20,766 bases of DNA from positions 1 through 20,766 of the forward strand of contig DKBH01000118.1 of assembly GCA_002451165.1 (NCBI GenBank), written 5' to 3'. Source of the stretch: Nitrospiraceae bacterium UBA6905 (lineage in GTDB: Bacteria; Nitrospirota; Thermodesulfovibrionia; Thermodesulfovibrionales; UBA6898). Below are positions 7,066 to 13,664 of this stretch, in pieces. A model generated the notes under the pieces. That model was not told the origin of the DNA. It saw only the letters and a list, made by a program, of their open reading frames with translations, and did no database searches. A program made the position numbers and the translations under genes. Position 1 is the stretch's first letter, and each line of letters begins with the position of its first letter.

Positions 7066-7280
7066 TGGTAAAAAGACTTTACCTAAGAGTTGGGGACAGA
7101 GTAGCTCACATCCGTTATCCGCAATGGGGAGAGGGGAGGGTGGTAGAAGAGCAGCATTCTGTGCTGGGAGGGGGTTTTTGCATGGTGAGAATACTTTTCG
7201 ATGATGAAATCGAAAGGGCTTTTATCAATGACCTTGATAATCATTGCTGCTGTTATTTTGCCGGCATCCGCATCATATAA
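7065..7280 (+). CDS. Small DUF3553-like protein
   Basis: The 71-residue protein from the ATG at 7065 begins MVKRLYLRVGDRVAHIRYPQWGEGRVV. The V-G-D-R-V-x-H followed by W-G-x-G-x-V is the signature of the DUF3553 family, a short SH3/Tudor-like beta fold that also occurs at the C-terminus of UvrD/PcrA-type helicases. A VRILFDDEIERAFI strand pair follows. The C-terminus has a cluster HCCC plus a further aromatic-rich tail (YFAGIRII). The function of free-standing members is unknown; a nucleic-acid or protein-binding role is inference. The frame extends upstream to a TTG at 7035, but the MVKRL start fits the domain better. No ribosome binding site is visible, and TATAAT is six bases upstream. Confidence 0.72.
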   Translation: MVKRLYLRVGDRVAHIRYPQWGEGRVVEEQHSVLGGGFCMVRILFDDEIERAFINDLDNHCCCYFAGIRII

Positions 7281-7318
7281 TTTCTTGAAGGAAAAAATTA
7301 AGTTATTCTGGTAAGACG

Positions 7319-7335
7319 TTATTCTTAAAGAATAA
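7319..7335. repeat. Perfect inverted repeat upstream of the HD-GYP regulator promoter
   Basis: TTATTCTT and AAGAATAA flank a single central A, a perfect 8-bp dyad immediately before the -35 hexamer at 7338. Position and symmetry fit a dimeric regulator site. A poor terminator for the preceding small gene is the alternative, but no T-tract follows directly. Confidence 0.4.
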
Positions 7336-7337
7336 TA

Positions 7338-7366
7338 TTGACTTTTTATATTTCTCATGGTTAAAT
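7338..7366 (+). promoter_or_regulatory. Promoter of the HD-GYP regulator operon, placed for a leaderless start
   Basis: TTGACT at 7338-7343 and TTAAAT at 7361-7366 are separated by 17 bases. The ATG at 7373 is six bases past the -10 element, and no Shine-Dalgarno sequence precedes it, so the mRNA would begin at or very near the start codon. Confidence 0.5.
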
Positions 7367-7372
7367 TTGACT

Positions 7373-8377
7373 ATGTATTCCCCCTTTAGCCGCTTAAGAG
7401 AGGACAGGAGGCCGTCCATTTTGGTAGTTGATGATGTTCGGCCCAACCTTGAATTAATGGAGGCAGTTTTCTTGAAAGCGGGACTTGAGGTCCATTCGGC
7501 TTCAGGAGCCGATGCTGCCCTCGAGATCTATGCGCACCATGCGATCGATATCGCTATCCTGGATGTCATGATGCCGGGCGTCAATGGATTTGAACTCTGC
7601 AGAAGGCTGAAGAACTTTTCTGAAAAAGAATATATTCCCGTAGTTCTGGTTACTGCGCTGAGCGATAAGAAGAATAGACTTGCGGGCCTTGAGGCTGGTG
7701 CAGATGACTTTATCAGCAAGCCCTTTGACACACAAGAACTTCTCACAAAAATTCGGTCTCTCTTGAAACTGAAAGAGCTTCATAATCAACTCGACCATTC
7801 TGAAAGCATAATTTTTAGCCTCGTAATCACTATGGAGGCTCGCGACCATTATACCAAAGGGCATTCTACCAGAGTCGGTGACCTTGCTTACGAGTTTGGC
7901 TCGTTCCTTGGCTTTCCGGGTAAGGACTTGGAAGTGCTGAAAAAAGCAGGGATATTGCATGATATTGGTAAGATGGCATTGAGCGAGACAATCCTTAAGA
8001 AACCAGACGCTCTTATCATGACAGAACTGGTTGAGATCAGAAAGCATCCTGTACTCGGCGAGGAGATATGCAAGCCCCTCAAATCGCTAAAGCATATTCT
8101 TCCCGGCATCAGGCACCATCATGAGCGCTGGGATGGGGGCGGATTTCCCGATAACCTTACCGGAGATCGTATTCCCCTTATCGCAAGGATTCTCTCTATT
8201 CTGGATACATTTGACGCGATGGTATCGTTTCGTCCGTATCGGGAAAAACGATCCATTGAGCAGACGCTGTGGTTAATGGAAAAGGAACGTTTTTCCGGTC
8301 AGTGGGATCCAGAACTTACGGGGATATTCATCCGCATGATGCAAGTCATGTCAAAGGAAGTGTACAGCTATGCTTAA
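7373..8377 (+). CDS. Response regulator with HD-GYP-type phosphodiesterase domain
   Basis: The 334-residue protein starts at ATG 7373 (an in-frame TTG two codons upstream is possible). Residues 16-132 are a receiver domain with acidic pair Asp20-Asp21, phospho-acceptor Asp64 in ILDVMMPG, Thr94 and Lys116. A short linker leads to an HD-GYP domain (about 145-325) with HSTRV, HDIGK (196-200), KHP (His225) and HHHERWDGGGFP (248-259). The usual HHExxDGxGYP ends in GFP here, a conservative change. HD-GYP enzymes hydrolyse cyclic di-GMP to GMP through a metal centre, and the metal ligands look intact. The stop overlaps the start of the hybrid kinase by eight bases, so the kinase is the likely partner, though this is not proven. 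Confidence 0.93.
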   Translation: MYSPFSRLREDRRPSILVVDDVRPNLELMEAVFLKAGLEVHSASGADAALEIYAHHAIDIAILDVMMPGVNGFELCRRLKNFSEKEYIPVVLVTALSDKKNRLAGLEAGADDFISKPFDTQELLTKIRSLLKLKELHNQLDHSESIIFSLVITMEARDHYTKGHSTRVGDLAYEFGSFLGFPGKDLEVLKKAGILHDIGKMALSETILKKPDALIMTELVEIRKHPVLGEEICKPLKSLKHILPGIRHHHERWDGGGFPDNLTGDRIPLIARILSILDTFDAMVSFRPYREKRSIEQTLWLMEKERFSGQWDPELTGIFIRMMQVMSKEVYSYA

Positions 8378-11300
8378 GATCGCCATAGCTGGAGGCGGTA
8401 TTGGCGGAAGCGCACTCATATCTCTGCTCAGGAGCGATGCGAACACCGCGCTAGTCGGCATATATGAAAAGAAACAAGATGCCCCTGGAGTTGTTCTTGC
8501 CCGTAAATGGAACATCCCAGTTTTTTCCATGATCGAAGACCTTGCCAGTGTGGTGCCCGATGTTGTCATCAACGTGACGGGAGAGGTTGAGATAAGCAAT
8601 AAGATCCGTGAGGCATTCCAGCAGAAGATTGAGGTCATTGAAGGCGTTGGCGCGCGCTTCCTCTGGGAGATCATCGAGAAGCAGAAACGTGCCAAGATAG
8701 AGAGCATTAAGACAACGGCAGACCAAAAGATTTTGCATCAGCTCGCTACGAGGCTTTCCTCTGCGGATTCCCTCGATACATTCCTCCACATGCTTCTCGC
8801 AAGGACATGTGAAATAGCAGACGCCCCTGCAGGCTGCATCGCCGTATATAGTGGAAGGCAGATGAGGATACTGGCTGCGAAGGGACTGAGCAAGAAATTT
8901 ATCGAAAACAGGGCCTGGAGTTCTCTTCCCGGGGATATTGAAGACCAGATATTCCGCAAGGGAGAATTCGGTGAACTACCAGATGTGTCTAAGGTAGCGA
9001 AGCTCGATAACGTTGCGATTATCAGTGAAAAAATCAGGTCAGTGCTGGCCTGTCCCGTGCTCTTACGGGGAGAAGTTGCCGGAGCCCTCTATCTTTACGA
9101 CTTCAAGCCGCGCCAGTTCTCGGAGCGGCAGAAGACTTCTCTTTCCTTGACTACCGCGATCATAGGCTTGACTATGGATCATTTTTCTCTGCGGAGAGGA
9201 GTCGATGAATACAAACAGAAGTTTTCCGGTCTCACAGGTGCTTCCCATGACCTCGTCCTCATTGCCGACTCCAATGGTCTTGTCATCAGCTGTAATGACA
9301 TTACTGCTGAGGTTCTCGGTTATTCACGGGACGATATCGTCGGCAAGACCGTTCAGTCGCTTTTCAGAAGCAGCGATGGGGGAGAGGCCTTACAAAAAGA
9401 GCTTGCAAAACGTTCGAGCCTGAAGGGATATGCTACTGCAGTTGTTGACGCTCGCGGCGATGAGATTGAGGTGAATCTGAATGCCGTCGCGCTTAGGGAC
9501 AGTCTGCAATACAGGTACGGCACTATTTTTGTGATGCGCAGCCTCAAGGAGGAAAATGAGCTGCGGAGCGCTCTCGAGAAGAAGACATGTGCGCTTGAAG
9601 ACTTGACCCGTACCCTTGAACAGAAGGTGCTGGAAAGAACAGAGGAACTCGAGCGATCGAACAGAGAGCTAGAGCGGCTGAACCAGATTAAGAGCAGGTT
9701 CGTGTCGAACACCAGCCACGAATTGAGAACACCCTTGAACTCGATACTCGGGTTTTCCGATGTATTACTCGAAAAGACCTTCGGGCCTCTGAACAGCAGT
9801 CAGGAGCGTTACGTAAAAAACATTAACGCAGCAGGAAAACATCTTCTAGAACTCATCAACAATGTTCTCGATATCGCAAAGATCGAGGCGGGCAAGTTCG
9901 AAATAGTCTATGAAACATTCCATACGAAGGATTTTCTTGATGAAGTGATATCAATCATGATGCCGCTTGCCGAAAAAAAGTCCATTGAAATTTCCTCTCA
10001 GATTGAGGCTGGTATCGATTTTATTACAGCGGATAGGGTAAAAATCAAGCAGATCCTGTACAACCTACTGTCGAATGCCATCAAGTTCACACCAGAAGGC
10101 GGCAAGGTAGGCATTGAAGTGGCATATGAGGAGACCTCCGGATATGCGACTGAGCAGTCTCCGCCTCATGATGAACTGCTGAAGTTTTCTGTTTGGGATA
10201 CCGGTGTGGGTATCGGGCCGGGTGACAAGGAGAGGATTTTTAATGAGTTTGAGCAGGCCGATACGACTCTTTCTCGGGAATACGGCGGGGCAGGGTTGGG
10301 GCTCGCACTTTCGAAGAAACTTGTTGAACTCCATGGCGGCACCATTACAGTTGAAAGCAGCCTTGGCAAGGGCAGCACATTCACATTTACTGTGCCCGTT
10401 ACATCGCCGGTTGAGCCAGTTCAGCCTGAAGAGCCTGAGGCCATCGGACTTTCCTTTCCCTGGATGAAGGAGGAAGCTCCCTTAATCCTCGTCGTGGAGG
10501 ATGATCTCGATACGGCAGAGCTCCTCACCCTTCACCTTACGCAATCGGGATACAAGGTGGCACATGCATACAATGGTGAAGAGGCGATTGAGAGGGCGCG
10601 AACACTGATGCCCTTTGCTATAACCCTCGATGTCATGCTGCCCAAAAAGGATGGCTGGGAAGTGCTTCAAACGCTCAAGAGCGATCCGCTGACTACTGAC
10701 ATCCCGATTATCATTCATTCGATCATTGACAACAAAGAACTTGCCTTTGCTCTGGGCGCAACGGATTATCTTATGAAGCCCCTCGACAAGGCGGCACTTC
10801 TTGCAAAACTGGAAGAACTGAATATTTCCAAGGGTAAGATCGTGCTTCCTTCATCTATCCTGATTATCGAAGAGGAGGAGCTTATTGCCAACTCCTTTAA
10901 AGAGATCTTCGAACCTCAGGGATATCTTATCTATACAGCGTCTGAGGGCAAAAGAGGCATTGATCTTGCCGCCACCCTGAGACCGAGCCTTATCCTGATG
11001 GACTTCAGCCTTTCAGATATGTTGAGCTTTGATGTCATACAGGAACTGAAGGAGAACCCCTATACCAAGAATATCCCGATATTCATCCTAACGGAACGAG
11101 ATATCTCGGTAGAGGACAGAATGTCGCTTATGGGGAAAATCGAGCGTATTGTTAGAAAGCATGCCTTTGACACCAAAGAAATGATAGACCATATCAAGGA
11201 ACTGGAGGTCCTCTATCCCAAGAGAGCCGGACTTATCGATGAACTAACGGGCGTCTTTAGTCATCGATACTTTCAGATACGGCTTGCGCAGGAGGTTGAA

Positions 11301-11753
11301 CGGGCAACTCGGTATAAGCTTCCGCTCAATCTAGTCCTTCTTGATATTGACTACTTCGGAAATTATGTTGAAAAGAACGGTGAATACCACGGAAATATCG
11401 TTCTGAAGAAAGTATCTGAATTGCTGCGGAAGAACATTCGTGGATCAGACGTCGTTGTGCGATATGGCGGTGACGCTTTTGCGGTTATTCTTCCCAATAC
11501 GGTAATCTCGGCAGGACTGTCGCTCAGCAATAGGTTTAATGCCATCATCAGGAACTATCCGTTCCAGAATGAAGAAGCGCAGCCAAAAGGCAAGATAACC
11601 GCAAGCGTTGGCATAGTATTCCTTGATGGCCAGACAACCGAGGATCTGATGCTCTGTGCAGAAAGGGCTTTGGCGAATGCCATCAAGAAAGGCGGAGACA
11701 GGGTAGAAGTCTATTCGAGTGAGCAGTATGAAGCAGAGCAGGTCGGACTATAG
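8370..11753 (+). CDS. Rossmann-GAF-PAS hybrid histidine kinase with two receivers and a degenerate GGDEF domain
   Basis: The 1127-residue, apparently soluble protein holds, in order: a Rossmann-like domain (1-105) with a GGGIGG nucleotide-binding loop; a GAF-like domain (about 125-272); PAS (about 283-390); coiled coil (395-440); HisKA with His450 in SHELRTPLN; and HATPase with Asn569, DTGVGIG (610-616) and GGAGLGLALSK (639-649). These are followed by receiver 1 (705-815, Asp754, Lys803), receiver 2 (828-945, Asp878, Thr908, Lys930) and a GGDEF-like domain (955-1117). The last has RYGGDAF (1031-1037) instead of GGDEF and GN where GD is usual in the preceding helix, so diguanylate cyclase activity is doubtful. 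AAAGGAAG precedes the ATG, which overlaps the HD-GYP gene. The N-terminus suggests sensing of NAD(P)H or another dinucleotide, but this is inference. Confidence 0.93.
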   Translation: MLKIAIAGGGIGGSALISLLRSDANTALVGIYEKKQDAPGVVLARKWNIPVFSMIEDLASVVPDVVINVTGEVEISNKIREAFQQKIEVIEGVGARFLWEIIEKQKRAKIESIKTTADQKILHQLATRLSSADSLDTFLHMLLARTCEIADAPAGCIAVYSGRQMRILAAKGLSKKFIENRAWSSLPGDIEDQIFRKGEFGELPDVSKVAKLDNVAIISEKIRSVLACPVLLRGEVAGALYLYDFKPRQFSERQKTSLSLTTAIIGLTMDHFSLRRGVDEYKQKFSGLTGASHDLVLIADSNGLVISCNDITAEVLGYSRDDIVGKTVQSLFRSSDGGEALQKELAKRSSLKGYATAVVDARGDEIEVNLNAVALRDSLQYRYGTIFVMRSLKEENELRSALEKKTCALEDLTRTLEQKVLERTEELERSNRELERLNQIKSRFVSNTSHELRTPLNSILGFSDVLLEKTFGPLNSSQERYVKNINAAGKHLLELINNVLDIAKIEAGKFEIVYETFHTKDFLDEVISIMMPLAEKKSIEISSQIEAGIDFITADRVKIKQILYNLLSNAIKFTPEGGKVGIEVAYEETSGYATEQSPPHDELLKFSVWDTGVGIGPGDKERIFNEFEQADTTLSREYGGAGLGLALSKKLVELHGGTITVESSLGKGSTFTFTVPVTSPVEPVQPEEPEAIGLSFPWMKEEAPLILVVEDDLDTAELLTLHLTQSGYKVAHAYNGEEAIERARTLMPFAITLDVMLPKKDGWEVLQTLKSDPLTTDIPIIIHSIIDNKELAFALGATDYLMKPLDKAALLAKLEELNISKGKIVLPSSILIIEEEELIANSFKEIFEPQGYLIYTASEGKRGIDLAATLRPSLILMDFSLSDMLSFDVIQELKENPYTKNIPIFILTERDISVEDRMSLMGKIERIVRKHAFDTKEMIDHIKELEVLYPKRAGLIDELTGVFSHRYFQIRLAQEVERATRYKLPLNLVLLDIDYFGNYVEKNGEYHGNIVLKKVSELLRKNIRGSDVVVRYGGDAFAVILPNTVISAGLSLSNRFNAIIRNYPFQNEEAQPKGKITASVGIVFLDGQTTEDLMLCAERALANAIKKGGDRVEVYSSEQYEAEQVGL

Positions 11754-12225
11754 TGAATATTATGACAGTCTTCATAGCCCTATAGGTGCGCTGTTTCTCG
11801 TTTTTGCACAGTCTGCGCTTATTGGCATAACCTTCGCGAAACCTTCTAGCATTGTTCCCCGTCAGACGAAGGACAGCACTCAGGCAAAGAAGGAGCTCGA
11901 GGAATACTTTGCTGTCGGGAGGGCCGTGTTTACGGTTAAAACCAGATTTGTCGGCGGGACCGACTTCGAGAGGGAAGTCTGGGAGACCTTGAGGGGGGTG
12001 CAATACGGCGAGACTAAAACCTATAAATGGGTCGCGGAGAGGATCGGCAAACCCCATGCCTTTCGCGCAGTTGGTAATGCCCTCGGGAAGAATCCCATCC
12101 CGATTATATTTCCCTGCCACAGGATAATCGAGTCCGACGGCTCTCTTGGCGGTTACTCTTCCGGCATCGATATCAAGCGGCGGCTCCTCGAGATGGAATA
12201 TTACACCAAGCTCTCAAGGACCTGA
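11728..12225 (+). CDS. ogt: Methylated-DNA-[protein]-cysteine S-methyltransferase (Ogt/MGMT)
   Basis: The 165-residue protein directly reverses O6-alkylguanine damage by moving the alkyl group to its own cysteine in a single-turnover reaction. The C-terminal DNA-binding and active-site domain is complete: FEREVWETLRGVQYGET, then RAVGNALGKNP with the arginine finger Arg113, and the acceptor Cys130 in FPCHRII (usually IPCHR). SLGGYSSG and a KRRLLEME helix follow. The N-terminal domain is short. The ATG at 11728 overlaps the kinase gene by 26 bases; an in-frame GTG at 11719 is an alternative start. No strong Shine-Dalgarno is visible, so coupling to the kinase is likely. The link to the signalling genes may be only positional. 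Confidence 0.94.
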   Translation: MKQSRSDYSEYYDSLHSPIGALFLVFAQSALIGITFAKPSSIVPRQTKDSTQAKKELEEYFAVGRAVFTVKTRFVGGTDFEREVWETLRGVQYGETKTYKWVAERIGKPHAFRAVGNALGKNPIPIIFPCHRIIESDGSLGGYSSGIDIKRRLLEMEYYTKLSRT

Positions 12226-12322
12226 GATAAAGGAAGAATCCGGGAATTCCCATGGTCGGTCTATGCAGTTTCCCGTGAGATCAGCAACGTTGCATATAAA
12301 ATTCGCGAAAATCGGTAAAAAG

Positions 12323-12350
12323 AAAAAACCCCTCATGCTAGCTTAGCGAG
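12323..12350 (-). terminator. Rho-independent terminator downstream of the tRNA gene
   Basis: On the minus strand CTCGCTA-AGC-TAGC-AT-GAG forms a stem of four plus three base pairs with an AT bulge, followed by GGGTTTTTT. It begins four bases after the tRNA CCA end. The stem is short but the T run is good. It lies between this tRNA and the convergent alkyltransferase gene. Confidence 0.55.
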
Positions 12351-12353
12351 TGT

Positions 12354-12429
12354 TGGTGGCGGTGCAGGGATTTGAACCCCGGACACTGCGAATATGAGTC
12401 GCATGCTCTGCCAACTGAGCTACACCGCC
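12354..12429 (-). tRNA. tRNA with CAT anticodon (elongator Met; tRNA-Ile2 possible)
   Basis: The minus strand folds into a standard cloverleaf of 76 bases including an encoded CCA. The acceptor arm is GGCGGTG pairing with CACCGCC, the D arm is TAGCTCAGTTGG type, the anticodon arm TGCGA-CTCATAT-TCGCA has CAT at 34-36, and the T arm carries TTCAAAT. The G1-C72 pair and the lack of three G-C pairs in the anticodon stem rule out initiator tRNA. Distinguishing elongator Met from lysidine-modified Ile2 needs a profile search; the GCGACTCATA arm also resembles ileX types. It follows rodA on the same strand and appears to have its own promoter and terminator. Confidence 0.95.
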
Positions 12430-12521
12430 AGTTCTAAACGCGAAACCTAACGAATGAAGATTAATCAGGGAAAAAATATCTAACACCAAAAGCCGGGTAC
12501 CAACGATAAATCCGGAAAGCA

Positions 12522-12530
12522 ATTATAGCA
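12522..12530 (-). promoter_or_regulatory. Extended -10 promoter between rodA and the tRNA gene
   Basis: The minus strand reads TGCTATAAT, a perfect extended -10 element, with no consensus -35 at 17 bases. It lies about 93 bases before the tRNA 5' end and just after the rodA stop, so it probably gives independent tRNA transcription. Confidence 0.55.
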
Positions 12531-12542
12531 AAAAAAGCCTTT

Positions 12543-13664
12543 TCAATAAAAGAGGCTGAAGCGCCGCGTTCGGACATTGATCAGGATGCCAGCGGAAATG
12601 AAGTTCGAAAGCAGGGCTGTTCCCCCATAGCTCATAAACGGTAGGGGGATACCGACGACCGGCATTATCCCGAGAGTCATGCCGATATTTACAAAAAAAT
12701 ATATGCTGAACATGAACGCGATGCCGAGGGCCAGGAGCCTCCCGAATTCATCCTTTGCCTTACGGGCGGTATCAAGTCCTCGCAGAATAAGGACAAGGTA
12801 TAAGAAAAGCAGAAATAGCGATCCCAGGAACCCCCTTTCCTCAGCGTAGACAGCAAAGATGAAGTCCGTGTGTTTCTCCGGCAGGAATCTGAACGGCCCT
12901 TGCGTTCCCTTCAAAAAACCCTTTCCGGAAAATTCGCCGGAACCGATCGCTATTTTTGACTGGTTTATATGGTATCCAATCCCCGATGGGTCAACCTGGG
13001 GATCAATGAATGCGATAAGACGATTCTTCTGATAATCCTTCAGCCCCGTCCACAGGATGTTGCTAACAAAAGGGAGCGAGACCATGCCAATGAACAGCAG
13101 GGTAATTAGAAGTTTTTTATGCAGGCCGTGAGCAAGCGAGATTGCCGCGAACAAGAGAAGAACGACGACCGCAGTGCCGAGATCCGGCTGCTTAAACAGC
13201 AGTACAAAGGGAAGCAGGACAATGATCAGAAAAACCCGAATCAAGGCAAATGTGTCGAGCGATTCCCTTCGGCTGCTATAATAGCCCGCAAGCATAATGA
13301 CAAATATCAGCCTGAAAAATTCGGAGGGCTGAAATGAGAAAAATCCTATGCTGATCCACCTCTGGGCACCCATACCAGTCCTTCCCGAGATGAGGACAAA
13401 AACAAGGAGCAGGATACCGGTGATATAAAACGCCAGTGCCGTTCTTGCGAGCCAGATGTAATCGAAGCTGACAACGATGATGAGCGCACAGATGCTGATG
13501 AGCAACCATACGACCTGCTTCATATAGAACATCGCCTGTGGGTCTTCACCAGGCTGGCGCGTAGCGCTGAATATGGTCAAAATTCCCATAAAGGAGAGCG
13601 CTATGATGACAGCGAAGGTGATCCAGTCAAAATTGCGGATAAGCCTTCTATCAATGTTGAACAC
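12543..13664 (-). CDS. rodA: Rod shape-determining peptidoglycan glycosyltransferase RodA (SEDS family)
   Basis: The GTG at 13664 gives a 373-residue SEDS protein (MFNIDRRLIRNFDWITF...) with about ten hydrophobic segments. It polymerises lipid II into glycan strands in the inner membrane, working with PBP2 in the elongasome. Family motifs are GAQRWISIGFFSFQPSEFFRL, KQPDLGTA, the large periplasmic loop with FLPEKHTDFIFAVYAEERGFLG, and PLPFMSYGGTALLSN near the C-terminus. I chose this start because AAGGAA lies eight bases upstream and the encoded N-terminus fits the family. The longer open frame back to 13766 overlaps mrdA by over 100 bases and reads like shadow sequence. The chosen start overlaps mrdA by 14 bases. 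Confidence 0.95.
   Translation of the reverse strand: MFNIDRRLIRNFDWITFAVIIALSFMGILTIFSATRQPGEDPQAMFYMKQVVWLLISICALIIVVSFDYIWLARTALAFYITGILLLVFVLISGRTGMGAQRWISIGFFSFQPSEFFRLIFVIMLAGYYSSRRESLDTFALIRVFLIIVLLPFVLLFKQPDLGTAVVVLLLFAAISLAHGLHKKLLITLLFIGMVSLPFVSNILWTGLKDYQKNRLIAFIDPQVDPSGIGYHINQSKIAIGSGEFSGKGFLKGTQGPFRFLPEKHTDFIFAVYAEERGFLGSLFLLFLYLVLILRGLDTARKAKDEFGRLLALGIAFMFSIYFFVNIGMTLGIMPVVGIPLPFMSYGGTALLSNFISAGILINVRTRRFSLFY

Noticed and set aside
12242..12251. GGGAATTCCC palindrome after the alkyltransferase gene as a terminator
   Set aside because: The palindrome has no loop-forming room and no T-tract follows it.
12354..12429. Initiator tRNA-fMet
   Set aside because: It has a G1-C72 pair and lacks the three G-C pairs in the anticodon stem that mark bacterial initiators.
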